DNA of 64,000 nt from DASQZK01 sp963764345 (lineage in GTDB: Bacteria > Bacteroidota > Bacteroidia > Bacteroidales > GCA-2748055): assembly GCA_963764345.1 (NCBI GenBank), contig CAVXSF010000009.1:719293-783292 (forward strand), in the 5' to 3' direction. Under the pieces are notes generated by a model. That model had not been told where the DNA came from, searched no databases, and was given only the letters and a program-made list of their open reading frames with translations. The translations under genes and the position numbers were made by a program. This document shows, in pieces, positions 1 to 9,296 of this stretch (its first letter is position 1; each line of letters starts with the position of its first letter).

Positions 1-157
1 GAGAGCTCTCAAAACCCCAGGGATCAGATTCATAAAGATGAGATGCAAAAACAATAGGCCCTGCCATGGTGTTTAATTCATCACGGGCATATTTAAGAAA
101 CCCATTCCGGTTTCCCGAATTACTGCCGGTTAAAATATAGACAACATCACTGGCCAT
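1..157 (-). CDS. folK: HPPK, folate biosynthesis kinase (N-terminal part, runs off window)
   Basis: Reading the minus strand from an ATG at 157-155 gives 52 codons open to the window edge. The peptide begins MASDVVYILTGSNSGNR and continues with a leucine/alanine-spaced helix and SHLYESDPWGF. This is the N-terminal pattern of 2-amino-4-hydroxy-6-hydroxymethyldihydropteridine pyrophosphokinase: a GSN-G-R loop followed by S-x-x-YES-x-P-x-GF. The family transfers pyrophosphate from ATP to the pterin in folate synthesis and is cytosolic. The gene is divergent from sppA, with 84 bases between the two starts. Divergent or adjacent folK and sppA is a common arrangement in Bacteroidota. The C-terminal two thirds are outside the window. 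Confidence 0.85.
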   Translation of the reverse strand, partial: MASDVVYILTGSNSGNRNGFLKYARDELNTMAGPIVFASHLYESDPWGFESS

Positions 158-241
158 GGTTGTAAAACTAATTTTTTATCCTCAATTTCACGATAATCTT
201 CGTACTTTTATTCTTTGCCTAAATTCTAAAACCTGACAAAT

Positions 242-2017
242 ATGAAAGGATTTTTCAAGTTTACCTTCGCCTCAATTCTCGGCGTCCTGATTGGCCTCAT
301 AATTTTTACCGTCATCACGTTTAGCATCATTTTTGGCATCATTGGCGCATCCTCAAGAGAAAAGCCCCTGAAATTGAAACCCAACACCATTCTGCTCGCC
401 AGACTGGATCAACCTATTGTGGACAGGAACCCCGAATCAACCTTTGGTAATTTTGACATGGGAAGTATTGCGCCCGATACGCGAATGGGGCTTGATATGA
501 TCGTTGACAATCTCGGGAAAGCAAAAAATGACCCGGACATCAAGGGTGTTCTTCTCGATCTTTCCATTGTTCCTACAGGCATTGCCACTATCGAGGAAAT
601 ACGCAATGCCATTCTTGATTTCAGGACCTCAGGAAAGTTCGTGATCTGTTATGCAGACATATTTACTCACAGCTCCTACTACCTTGCGACTGCAGCGGAT
701 ACCATTTATATGTCCCCCGAGGGGAATATAGAATTCATCGGCTTGGCGTCCCGTAACTATTTCATTAAAAAAGGCCTCGATAAATTGGGTATTACTGCAC
801 AAGTCGTTCGTGTCGGCAAATATAAAAGTTTTGCCGAACCCTTTATGTATACAAGCCTCAGCGAAGACAACAAAGAACAGATTGAGGCTTATACCGGATC
901 TATCTGGAGCACTATGCTCGATAATATAGCCTCGGCAAGGAAAATTTCCGTTGAAAAACTGAACACTGTGGCCGATGAAATGAGTGTTACCGATGCGCCT
1001 TCAGCCCTGGAAAATCACTTCATCGACGGAATTAAATACCGGGATGAGCTGATCAGTGAACTTAAGCAGCTCACAGGCATTTCACCTGATGAGGATCTGA
1101 GAACTGTCAGCATTTCAAAATATTCCAAAGTCCCGGAAATTTCAGATTCCAAAGGACAGGACAAAGGTAAAATTGCTGTGGTCTATGCTTCCGGTGATAT
1201 TGTCATTGGTAAAGGCAACAGCAACAATATCGGTGATGAGAGCTTCACAAGAGCTATCAGAGAGGCTAGACGTGATTCAACGATCAAAGCTATCGTTCTC
1301 AGGGTGAATTCAGGAGGAGGAAGTGCACTTGCTTCCGATCTGATATGGAGGGAGGTAAAACTGGCAGCGGAAACCAAACCGGTTATCGCTTCCATGGGTG
1401 ATGTGGCTGCTTCAGGAGGATACTATATCCTGGCTGCAGTGAATAAGATCTATGCCGATCCGAATACGATTACGGGATCCATTGGCGTCATTGGAATACT
1501 GCCCGATATGCAGAAATTCATGAACGATAAGCTGGGTATTACCTATGACGTGGTTAAGACCAATACGAATTCAGACTTCGGTACTATTTTCCGCCCGCTG
1601 AATCCTTCCGAGTTGAAAGTTCTTGAAAATGAGATCGGGAAATCTTACAAAACGTTCATTACCCATGTGGCCGAAGGCAGGAAAATGTCTGTTGATGCCG
1701 TTGATCAGATCGGACGCGGCCATGTTTTCAGTGCTGTTGACGCAAAGAAAATCGGGCTGGTTGACGAAATCGGAGGATTAAAAGAAGCCATTGCTGCTTC
1801 AGCCGAAGCTGCAGGGCTAAAAAATTACAGTATCGTCAAGTATCCTAAACTGGAAGCCCCCCTTCAGAAACTGCTCAATGAGTTATCGGGTGACGTCCAG
1901 TCCAGGATCCTCAAAGAAAAACTGGGCGAAAATTATTTCTATTACCAGCAACTGGAATTGATACGGAATATGAAAGGTATCCAGGCAAGGATTCCTTACA
2001 CCACCACGGTGGAATGA
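242..2017 (+). CDS. sppA: Signal peptide peptidase SppA, 67K type
   Basis: The 591-residue protein has one N-terminal membrane helix (about residues 9-35) and two tandem ClpP-like S49 peptidase domains, the long form of SppA. The family cleaves leftover signal peptides in the inner membrane with a Ser-Lys dyad, the lysine from the N-terminal half and the serine from the C-terminal half. Both are visible: K195 in VGKYKSFAEPF and S391 in DVAASGGYYI. The oxyanion region is RVNSGGGSALAS (354-365). The ATG at 242 follows closely on ACCTGACAAAT, and no other start fits the membrane anchor. It is the first gene of a plus-strand run with lpxK and punA, though a 330-base gap with its own inverted repeat separates it from lpxK. 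Confidence 0.93.
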   Translation: MKGFFKFTFASILGVLIGLIIFTVITFSIIFGIIGASSREKPLKLKPNTILLARLDQPIVDRNPESTFGNFDMGSIAPDTRMGLDMIVDNLGKAKNDPDIKGVLLDLSIVPTGIATIEEIRNAILDFRTSGKFVICYADIFTHSSYYLATAADTIYMSPEGNIEFIGLASRNYFIKKGLDKLGITAQVVRVGKYKSFAEPFMYTSLSEDNKEQIEAYTGSIWSTMLDNIASARKISVEKLNTVADEMSVTDAPSALENHFIDGIKYRDELISELKQLTGISPDEDLRTVSISKYSKVPEISDSKGQDKGKIAVVYASGDIVIGKGNSNNIGDESFTRAIREARRDSTIKAIVLRVNSGGGSALASDLIWREVKLAAETKPVIASMGDVAASGGYYILAAVNKIYADPNTITGSIGVIGILPDMQKFMNDKLGITYDVVKTNTNSDFGTIFRPLNPSELKVLENEIGKSYKTFITHVAEGRKMSVDAVDQIGRGHVFSAVDAKKIGLVDEIGGLKEAIAASAEAAGLKNYSIVKYPKLEAPLQKLLNELSGDVQSRILKEKLGENYFYYQQLELIRNMKGIQARIPYTTTVE

Positions 2018-2063
2018 TGACGGGCAGAAGGGCTTCTTAAAAGCTAAGGGTCTTTTTAAAGAG

Positions 2064-2141
2064 TATGTAAACAGCTGATCCGGCTGTTAAAAGGATGAAA
2101 GATTTTTTGTCCTCTCAACAACCAGATTAGCTGTTTACATA
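2064..2141. repeat. 13-bp perfect inverted repeat in the sppA-lpxK gap
   Basis: TATGTAAACAGCT at 2064-2076 is matched by its exact reverse complement at 2129-2141, with 52 bases between. The spacer has a T6 run and a smaller AGGA/TCCT pairing. No U-tract follows the right arm, so it does not look like a simple terminator. It could fold as a long-stem RNA or be the two ends of a small element. The function is unknown. Confidence 0.5.
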
Positions 2142-2347
2142 TTGAATATTCCAGATTACATCCTGTAATTTCAAGAATTACATTGAAAAACCTTAGTGGC
2201 CCTTTGCAGCTTAGCGCCCCCTGGTTCCCTAAACCCTTACATCCTCCTTCACGACAGTCACAACCTCAACACCCGGGTTCGTCAATATTAACGCCTTACA
2301 GGAAAACTTTTTTACTATATTTGACCGCCATTATCGACAGAAAAACT

Positions 2348-3448
2348 GTGAAGAAAAGACTACCGGAATACCTGCTTTTACCATTTGCAGTCCTTTACGG
2401 AATTGCTGTGACCGTCCGCAATAAACTGTTTGACTGGCAGATATTAAGATCTCATGAGTTTGATCTGCCCGTCATCTCTGTAGGCAATATAACTGCCGGC
2501 GGAACCGGAAAGACACCGCATACCGAGTATCTCACCCAACTGCTGAAGGACGATTACCGTGTGGCTGTTCTTAGCCGGGGATATAAGCGAAAAACCAAAG
2601 GCTTTGTGCTGGCAGGTCCCGAATCCACCCCTGACGATATCGGCGACGAAGCATGTCAGATGAAATCCAAATTTCCGGATATCCTGGTGGCTGTGGATGA
2701 AAAAAGAGTCCGAGGTATACACAAACTTCTTGAAATGAATGCGGAGGTCATCCTCCTTGACGATGCCTTTCAACACCGGTATGTAAAACCCGGATTGTCT
2801 GTCCTGCTGATTGACTTTGACAGACCGGTAACCAAAGATTATCTCCTCCCCTTCGGTCGTCTGCGTGAACCGGTATCTTCTGCCAGCCGGGCAAATATCA
2901 TTCTCATCACCAAATCTCCCGGCGACCTCAAGGCCATCGACATGAGAGTAAGGGTGAAGGATTTTAAGTTGAACCCTTTCCAGCACCTTTATTATACAGG
3001 AGTGAAGGGGGAAGAACCCGAACCGGTCTTTAGAACTGGAGAAAAAACTGAATTCAGTTGGAATCAGACGGAGGTACTGATGGTCTGTGGTATTGCCAGA
3101 GCTGAAAATGTTCTGAAAATCATTGGAAAACCAGCCTCCGATGTCCGCCAGATCTGTTTCCCCGACCATCATCCTTACACGAAAAAAGATATTGTGAAGA
3201 TCGTTAAGGTATTTCAGGATATTCCCGGTAATAATAAAGCTATTCTGACCACGGAAAAGGATGCTGTAAAATTAAGGATGTTCCAAACTGAACTTTCGGA
3301 AGTCTCCGGCGCTTTATTCTATATTCCCATAAAAGTGCATTTTCTGAATAACGATACAGAGAACTTCAATTCACAAATAACCAGCTATGTTAGAAGTAAT
3401 AAACGAAACAGTATCCTTCATCAGGGAAAAAACCAGATGCCAGCCTGA
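2348..3448 (+). CDS. lpxK: Tetraacyldisaccharide 4'-kinase, lipid A synthesis
   Basis: LpxK phosphorylates the 4' position of the lipid A disaccharide at the inner face of the inner membrane. Visible features are an N-terminal hydrophobic segment (PEYLLLPFAVLYGIAV), the P-loop GGTGKTP at about residues 51-57 in VGNITAGGTGKTPHTEYL, and the LLDDAFQHR motif typical of LpxK. The frame is open upstream to an ATG at 2183, but those 55 extra codons read like translated non-coding DNA (PLHPPSRQSQPQHPGS). I chose the GTG at 2348. It gives 366 residues, the usual family size, and a TATATTTG element (TAnnTTTG) sits at 2316-2323, just upstream. The 3' end overlaps punA by 62 bases in a different frame, so the two are probably co-translated. 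Confidence 0.88.
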   Translation: MKKRLPEYLLLPFAVLYGIAVTVRNKLFDWQILRSHEFDLPVISVGNITAGGTGKTPHTEYLTQLLKDDYRVAVLSRGYKRKTKGFVLAGPESTPDDIGDEACQMKSKFPDILVAVDEKRVRGIHKLLEMNAEVILLDDAFQHRYVKPGLSVLLIDFDRPVTKDYLLPFGRLREPVSSASRANIILITKSPGDLKAIDMRVRVKDFKLNPFQHLYYTGVKGEEPEPVFRTGEKTEFSWNQTEVLMVCGIARAENVLKIIGKPASDVRQICFPDHHPYTKKDIVKIVKVFQDIPGNNKAILTTEKDAVKLRMFQTELSEVSGALFYIPIKVHFLNNDTENFNSQITSYVRSNKRNSILHQGKNQMPA

Positions 3449-4196
3449 AGTGGCCATCATACTTGGCACCGGATTGGGCGGCCTGGCCGATGATATCGAA
3501 GTTGAAAGCTATCTCCGCTATGGAGATATCCCCAATTTCCCGGTCAGTACAGCTCCGGGACATCATGGCCGGCTCATCTTCGGTAAGCTGGGTGGTAAAA
3601 ATATCATGGCCATGCAGGGACGGTTTCATTACTATGAAGGCTACACCATGCAGGAACTCACTTTTCCCATCCGCGTGATGAAATACCTTGGAATCCGCTA
3701 CCTTTTCATTTCAAACGCCAGCGGGGGACTGAACCCGGAATTCGAGATCGGGGATATGATGATCCAGAACGATCACATAAACCTTCTTCCTAATCCTCTC
3801 ATCGGTAAACATATAGATGAATTCGGCGACCGGTTTCCCGATATGAGTGAAAGTTACGATCCTGAGCTGATACGCCGGGCGGAAGAAATCGCAGCAAAGA
3901 ACAACATTAAGATCCGCAAGGGTTGCTATGTCGGTGTAACCGGGCCCACCCTCGAAACACCAAAGGAATATCAGTATTTCAGGATCATCGGCGGCGATGC
4001 TGTTGGCATGTCCACCGTCCCGGAGGTCATCGTTGCCCACCAGATGGGCATTCCCTGCTTTGCCATCTCCATCATCACTGACCTCGGCGTACCCGGCAGG
4101 ATTGTGGAGGTCTCTGTGGAAGATGTGCAGAAAGCAGCAGCTAACGCGGCTCCGAAAATGAACCTCATCATGGAAAAACTGATTGAAACCCTTTGA
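3387..4196 (+). CDS. punA: Purine nucleoside phosphorylase, trimeric PNP-I type
   Basis: The 269-residue protein splits purine nucleosides with phosphate to free base and ribose-1-phosphate (purine salvage, cytosol). Family signatures are the phosphate loop GTGLGGLA (27-34), APGHHGRL (56-63), MQGRFHYYEGY (76-86), SNASGGLNP (109-117), GPTLET with the base-contacting glutamate E190, and MSTVPEVI (208-215). The position equivalent to human Asn243, which contacts the purine, reads T-D-L-G, so it appears to be D232 rather than Asn. The start lies inside the lpxK 3' end (62-base overlap). The stop at 4194-4196 overlaps the open frame of the following MFS gene, consistent with one operon. Confidence 0.92.
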   Translation: MLEVINETVSFIREKTRCQPEVAIILGTGLGGLADDIEVESYLRYGDIPNFPVSTAPGHHGRLIFGKLGGKNIMAMQGRFHYYEGYTMQELTFPIRVMKYLGIRYLFISNASGGLNPEFEIGDMMIQNDHINLLPNPLIGKHIDEFGDRFPDMSESYDPELIRRAEEIAAKNNIKIRKGCYVGVTGPTLETPKEYQYFRIIGGDAVGMSTVPEVIVAHQMGIPCFAISIITDLGVPGRIVEVSVEDVQKAAANAAPKMNLIMEKLIETL

Positions 4197-4212
4197 TTAT
4201 CTCTTCAGTACG

Positions 4213-5391
4213 GTGAAAGATACAAAAGAGACAGAAAACGGCAGTGAATTTCAAAGGGGCAACATTATTATCATCGCACTGTCTCATTTTCTCCATGATG
4301 TCTATACCTCCTTTCTCGCCCCTGCACTCCCGCTGCTCATTGAGCGACTGCAGATGTCCTACGGGTTGGCCGGACTGCTCTCGGTGATACAGAGGATTCC
4401 TTCCCTGCTCAACCCTTTCGTCGGTATCATGGCCGAAAAAATGCGGATGAGATACCTGATCATCATTTCCCCTGCCCTGACGGGTGTGGCAATGAGCCTG
4501 ATCGGAGTTGCCCCGGGGTACATATTCCTCGCAATCCTGATGCTCGTTTCCGGAATCAGCTCGACACTTTTCCATATTCCAACCCCGGTGATGATCCGCA
4601 AGTTATCGGGAAAGACGATCGGCAAGGGGATGAGCTATTTCATGCTTGGAGGGGAGCTGGCACGAACAGTCGGCCCCATGGTATTGTTCGGCATCATCAG
4701 CCTGTGGGGCATTGAGGGTACATGGAGAATGATGCCCTTTGGCCTGATCGCCTCCATGCTTCTGTTCTACCGCCTCAGGAATACGGAAATCTCATCCCGT
4801 GTCGGTCAGAAAGACTGGAAACCGGATTATTTCAGAGAGTTTGTAAAATATCTGCCTGTCTTTGGCGTAACAGCCGGTATTACACTCTTCCTCGGTGCCA
4901 TGAAGTCTTCGTTAACCCTGTATCTGCCAACCTTTCTCAAACAACAGGGCGAAACTCTTTTCTTCGCCGATGCTTCGCTTTCCGTCCTCCAGCTTGCCGG
5001 GGCGGCAGGAACGTTTATTTCAGGAACCGTCTCCGACAAACTGGGGAGAACCAATACACTCCTCATCATTTCTCTTGTTTCCCCTCTGCTTATGTTTCTG
5101 TTCCTTTATACAACCGGAATATGGCAGATGATCATTCTGGCCGTCACCGGTCTGTTTATTTTCGCGCCAACCTCCGTACTCCTTGCCCTGGTCCAGGAGC
5201 AGAAAAGCGAAAACCTGGCCTTCCTGAATGGGACCTTCATGTTGCTAAACTTTTTCATCAGTGCATCCATGGTCACCCTCGCAGGTGTTCTGGCCGACCA
5301 TATCGGTTTTTATAAGACATTCTACCTGGCCGGATTATTTTCCATTGGTGCCGTTGGTGTGGTTCTCCTCGCACGTAAAAAACTCGGCTGA
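4213..5391 (+). CDS. MFS transporter, fosmidomycin-resistance (Fsr)-like
   Basis: This is an inner-membrane major facilitator protein with about twelve hydrophobic segments in two halves. The opening ALSHFLHDVYTSFLAPALP is typical of the Fsr-like branch, which has H-x-x-x-D-x-Y before a proline-rich helix end. These proteins are drug or small-molecule exporters driven by the proton gradient. The substrate cannot be read from the sequence. No ATG is available near the N-terminus. The frame could start at TTG 4183, which overlaps the punA stop, or at GTG 4213. I prefer 4213, 17 bases after punA, because only a short polar tail then precedes the first helix. The TGA stop abuts the stop codon of the convergent downstream gene with no base between. 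Confidence 0.8.
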   Translation: MKDTKETENGSEFQRGNIIIIALSHFLHDVYTSFLAPALPLLIERLQMSYGLAGLLSVIQRIPSLLNPFVGIMAEKMRMRYLIIISPALTGVAMSLIGVAPGYIFLAILMLVSGISSTLFHIPTPVMIRKLSGKTIGKGMSYFMLGGELARTVGPMVLFGIISLWGIEGTWRMMPFGLIASMLLFYRLRNTEISSRVGQKDWKPDYFREFVKYLPVFGVTAGITLFLGAMKSSLTLYLPTFLKQQGETLFFADASLSVLQLAGAAGTFISGTVSDKLGRTNTLLIISLVSPLLMFLFLYTTGIWQMIILAVTGLFIFAPTSVLLALVQEQKSENLAFLNGTFMLLNFFISASMVTLAGVLADHIGFYKTFYLAGLFSIGAVGVVLLARKKLG

Positions 5392-8013
5392 TCAATACCT
5401 GTGTTTGGCCAGAACTACGGTTTGTTTATAGCTCTTTTTCCTGCCCGAAAGGTGATAAACTTCAAAATATCCAAGATAGATCCCTATAACGCAGAGCCGC
5501 CCTCCATCATCCCGCCCGTCCCATGTGAACATCCCGTCAGGTCCCAGGAGTTCATTAACACCCAGCGTCCTGACGATCCTGCCCGAAGCATCAAAGATCA
5601 GAAAAGTACCAATGTATCCCTCCCGATCGAGATGGAAACGAAAAACGGCCACATCATCTATGCCATCGTTATCGGGGCTGAATATATCCCTGTCTGCCGA
5701 AAAGGAGGTTGATGCCGGCAAAGTACCAAGATATTGAGAGTTGCGGTACCCCGGCGTGGCAAATCCTGAAAGCGAAGAGGCAGAATGCCATGGCGCCGTC
5801 AGACCGGTTTCGGAATCCAACGTCATCCGTTCAAGAGAGATCCCATGATCGTCGGTCAATAAAGCATACTGATCATCAGGACCGTAGTGCATCTCATCGA
5901 TCACGGTGCCGGAACGGTTTGTCAGTTTTACCGTTCCTCCATTGTTCCCGAGTGCATGTATTCCGGGAAGTCTGAACAGTGTCCTTCTATCGGGCACTTC
6001 ATAAAAATATGTTAAAGATTCGGGATCAGGGGAAAGAACAATGTAGCAGCCCGGATAAAATAACAGGTCATCGTCTGAAAGGAATACACCCTCAATGCCG
6101 TCAGCCGAATCATCTCCTTTAACGATCAACGAAAGATCTCCCAGAGAAAGGATTTTCGCCGACCTATTGTACAATTCCACAAATTCAGCACAACCGGGAA
6201 AGGGTGAATAGAGAACCTCCGTGATGATAATATCCGTTAAAGCCGTCCTGGCAGGGATGCCAAGCAAAAACGTGTCCCTTGGAAAAGAAGAATTCCCGGA
6301 GCAATCATAAAATTCACTCCCGAAGCGAACAGGAAAGGGGCCGTTATCGGTTTCCGGGGGTAAAACCACGCTTAGCGTATCATGAAAAAGTTCGGATAAA
6401 ACGGAAGTAAGATCCGGATCATTTAAGGAAAGCGGAGTCAGTATCCTGGCCGTCGCGTCAGCCGGGAAGTAAACAGGTTCACTGAAGACCAGCCTGAAAT
6501 AACCTGAACTATCACAGATCACGCTCTCAATAAAGGGGTCATCGTTATCGGTGGTCTCACCGGCCACCGAATTAGGAAGTCCGGGAGTACCGCCATCCAA
6601 AGCTTCGGAAGCTTTCCAGTTGGGTGTACTTCCGCACAGATAATCGTTGTCGACCCGTTCCAGCGACCACCCTCCCTGTGACTTGAAAGCGTAGTCGTAC
6701 CAGGTATCCGAGTATTTCAGTGCATCAATAATTTCACCCTGCCTGTTTCTGAGAACAACGAGCTGTCCAGCATTTGTCAGAACAGATGAAGAAGTAAAGG
6801 CCGGACTGCACAGACCGGATGGATACAGCCAGCCGGCACTTTCATCGCAGATCAGGTGATACCCGCCACCACCTATGACTTTCCCGCCAAGGACAAATTT
6901 CCGGTTACCGGCAGTAATGGTCCAGTCCTGCAGGTTAACATCATGTGAACTGCGGTTAAAGATCTCCAGGTATTCGCTCTCCGGCAGATAAACAGGCGGC
7001 GAGGGATCAGCCATGATCTCAGAGAAGATCAAATCATACCTTACAGGCAGAAAAAAAGTAAATGAATCAGAAAAAGCAGTAACATTCCCCTTTCGGTCAA
7101 CGATATCCTTCATAGTAAAAGGATACGTCCGGTCATTTACGAACTCTTCTGCAAAATGAGCAATAATACTATTCTCCCTGAATTCCAGTGTGTCATGAGT
7201 CAGATTGCCGGAAATCATCATCCGGAAATCAGGTCCCGGAAAGACCAATTCATTAAACCGGAATTCCAGGTCATTGCGGCTCTGAAAATATACCGAACCA
7301 TACTCCGGAGGAATCGTGTCGCGGGTAAAAGTTCCGCTGATCTTTAGGTCATCGAAAGTCAGAAGCCTGTCTTTTGAAGACGTATAAGCATACATCAGGC
7401 CGGAATATTCCGAAACCGGCAGTATCCCCCCGTTCATATCCACCTGTCCGATGACCGAGAACTCTGTGTCTGCCCTGCAGGTTTCAATGACCAGAGGGGT
7501 ATCCGGATGATAGCTTATTCTGAATTTCCACGGATCGGCACCAGCCATCTCCCCCCAGTTAAACGTCGTTTTACAAAGTAATTCGACGTGTTTTCCATCC
7601 TGGAGATAAAGATTTAGAAAATCATCCGAACCATTGTAATTGACACCAAAGATAAGTGCCCGGTTTTCCGAATCATCCGTCATAAATTCCGCAGACTTCT
7701 CTGATAACAGAAAGACTGCCCAGTTATTGGATGAAGAGGGATTGTAGGGATACTGGATTATAAACTCCCACGTGATAGACTTTGACAAGTCCGTCACATC
7801 ATGATGGAAGGATATCCTGTCGCAGGAAGAAGCATCGTTATCGTAACTGTGCTTCAGAGAATACGCCCCGTTAAGCGGACTTTCAGAATTCACATCCCAT
7901 CTGTCTGCCGGAAACTGAACGGCAGAAGCGGGAAGGCCGTTTTCAAAGTCAATGAATACCTGTCCCCAAAGAAAAAACGGCCACAATGAAAAAAGCAGTA
8001 ACAGTTTTTTCAC
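5392..8013 (-). CDS. Secreted lamin-tail-domain protein with FlgD/CTD-like C-terminus
   Basis: The 873-residue secreted protein starts at a GTG (8013-8011) with a signal peptide ending near FLWGQ. The N-terminal third is a beta-sandwich-like region (FIDFENGLPASAV). Two lamin-tail domains follow: one around residues 335-440 (IMADPSPPVYLPESEYLEIF) and one around 595-720 (ITEVLYSPFPGCAEFVELY). The last 100 residues have FSPDNDGIDD and FTWDGRDDGG, the pattern of FlgD-Ig or gliding-motility type C-terminal domains in Bacteroidota surface proteins, where they often act as T9SS export signals. The cellular role is unknown; cell-surface adhesion or structure is plausible. It converges on the MFS gene with zero intergenic bases, so no terminator fits between them. 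Confidence 0.75.
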   Translation of the reverse strand: MKKLLLLFSLWPFFLWGQVFIDFENGLPASAVQFPADRWDVNSESPLNGAYSLKHSYDNDASSCDRISFHHDVTDLSKSITWEFIIQYPYNPSSSNNWAVFLLSEKSAEFMTDDSENRALIFGVNYNGSDDFLNLYLQDGKHVELLCKTTFNWGEMAGADPWKFRISYHPDTPLVIETCRADTEFSVIGQVDMNGGILPVSEYSGLMYAYTSSKDRLLTFDDLKISGTFTRDTIPPEYGSVYFQSRNDLEFRFNELVFPGPDFRMMISGNLTHDTLEFRENSIIAHFAEEFVNDRTYPFTMKDIVDRKGNVTAFSDSFTFFLPVRYDLIFSEIMADPSPPVYLPESEYLEIFNRSSHDVNLQDWTITAGNRKFVLGGKVIGGGGYHLICDESAGWLYPSGLCSPAFTSSSVLTNAGQLVVLRNRQGEIIDALKYSDTWYDYAFKSQGGWSLERVDNDYLCGSTPNWKASEALDGGTPGLPNSVAGETTDNDDPFIESVICDSSGYFRLVFSEPVYFPADATARILTPLSLNDPDLTSVLSELFHDTLSVVLPPETDNGPFPVRFGSEFYDCSGNSSFPRDTFLLGIPARTALTDIIITEVLYSPFPGCAEFVELYNRSAKILSLGDLSLIVKGDDSADGIEGVFLSDDDLLFYPGCYIVLSPDPESLTYFYEVPDRRTLFRLPGIHALGNNGGTVKLTNRSGTVIDEMHYGPDDQYALLTDDHGISLERMTLDSETGLTAPWHSASSLSGFATPGYRNSQYLGTLPASTSFSADRDIFSPDNDGIDDVAVFRFHLDREGYIGTFLIFDASGRIVRTLGVNELLGPDGMFTWDGRDDGGRLCVIGIYLGYFEVYHLSGRKKSYKQTVVLAKHRY

Positions 8014-8265
8014 ATTACAAATTTATTTACGAATTTTGGGGATTCTTATCTGAAAGGTTAATCGGGGGTGGTTGTATAAAATTATAAAAAATTTCCGGAC
8101 TTTCAGTAATAGTTCTTAAAAAATATCGGGATTTGTTTTCCGTTATGATTATGGCCGGCCTGCAGGGCAGCCGCGTTGAAATGCAGGAAAAAAAGGAATG
8201 CAGGAGGGTTGAAGGACCAGTGATATTCTTTAAAAGCAGACATTTAAATTTTAAAAATCAATACC

Positions 8266-9255
8266 ATGAAAGTTGCTGTCGTTGGTGCAACCGGTTTAGT
8301 AGGCACTGTAATGCTTAAAGTACTAGAAGAAAGAAATTTTCCAGTTACTGAACTTTATCCTGTAGCCTCTGAGAAATCGGTGGGTAAGGAAATCATGTTC
8401 AAAGGAAAGAAGTACAAAGTCATGAGTGCTTCGGATGCCGTGAGCAAGAAACCGGATCTGGCTATCTTTTCGGCCGGTGGCAGCACATCCCTGGAGTGGG
8501 CTCCGAAATTTGCCGAAGCCGGGACAACTGTCGTCGACAATTCCTCGGCATGGCGCATGGACCCCGGAAAGAAACTGGTGGTCCCTGAGATCAATGCCCA
8601 TGTCCTCACCAAAAACGATAAGATCATCGCCAATCCCAACTGTTCAACCATACAGATGGTGGTGGCCCTTGCCCCGCTGCACAGGAAATACAAAGCCAGG
8701 CGCATTGTGGTCTCAACATATCAGTCTGTAACAGGAACCGGTGTCAAAGCGCTAAAGCAGCTCGAAAATGAGAGAGCCGGCATTAGCGGTGACATGGCAT
8801 ATCCACATGTTATCGACAAAAACTGTCTTCCCCAGTGTGATGTGTTTACCGACAACGGGTATACCAAAGAAGAAATGAAGCTGGTCAACGAGACCAAAAA
8901 GATCATGGAAGACGACAGCATCCGGGTTACAGCCACGGCTGTCAGGGTTCCTGTGTCGGGTGGGCATTCCGAAGCCGTCAATATCGAATTTGAAAAGGAC
9001 TTTGATCTGGATGAAGTCAGACAACTCCTTGCTTCAAGTGAAGGCATAATCGTTCAGGACGATCCGGCAAAAGCCCTGTACCCTATGCCGAGGTATTCTG
9101 AAGGCCGCGATGAAGTTTTTGTAGGAAGGATACGCAGGGACGATACCCAGCCGAATACCTTGAATTTGTGGGTGGTATCCGATAACCTCCGGAAGGGTGC
9201 CGCAACAAATGCAGTTCAGATCGGTGAATATTTGATGGCCAAAGGATTGATCTGA
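8266..9255 (+). CDS. asd: Aspartate-semialdehyde dehydrogenase
   Basis: Asd reduces beta-aspartyl phosphate to aspartate semialdehyde with NADPH, the branch point to lysine/diaminopimelate, threonine and methionine. The 329-residue length is normal. Visible motifs are the dinucleotide loop GATGLVG (7-13), the catalytic cysteine C126 in NPNCSTIQ, and the catalytic histidine H234 in VPVSGGHSEAV. The ATG at 8266 directly begins MKVAVVGATG and is preceded by an A/T-rich leader. It is a single-gene unit: divergent from the lamin-tail gene on the left and convergent with hflX on the right. Confidence 0.95.
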   Translation: MKVAVVGATGLVGTVMLKVLEERNFPVTELYPVASEKSVGKEIMFKGKKYKVMSASDAVSKKPDLAIFSAGGSTSLEWAPKFAEAGTTVVDNSSAWRMDPGKKLVVPEINAHVLTKNDKIIANPNCSTIQMVVALAPLHRKYKARRIVVSTYQSVTGTGVKALKQLENERAGISGDMAYPHVIDKNCLPQCDVFTDNGYTKEEMKLVNETKKIMEDDSIRVTATAVRVPVSGGHSEAVNIEFEKDFDLDEVRQLLASSEGIIVQDDPAKALYPMPRYSEGRDEVFVGRIRRDDTQPNTLNLWVVSDNLRKGAATNAVQIGEYLMAKGLI

Positions 9256-9296
9256 AAATGATACATGACACGTTTCATTTTTGTTTCCACCCCTGC

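Noticed and set aside
2444..3172. 242-codon open frame antisense to lpxK
   Set aside because: It is a shadow of the lpxK frame with no family features; lpxK is clearly the real gene.
4722..5315. 197-codon open frame in another frame of the MFS gene
   Set aside because: It is arginine- and cysteine-rich, lacks membrane helices, and lies entirely inside the MFS gene.
8018..8025. Minus-strand TAAATTTG just before the GTG of the lamin-tail gene
   Set aside because: It matches the -7 box, but lies 5 bases from the start codon and has no TTTG at the right distance.
9255..9282. Hairpin AAAATGA/TCATTTT between asd and hflX
   Set aside because: The stem is A/T-only with a 13-base loop. It is too weak to call a terminator, though the convergent position would suit one.
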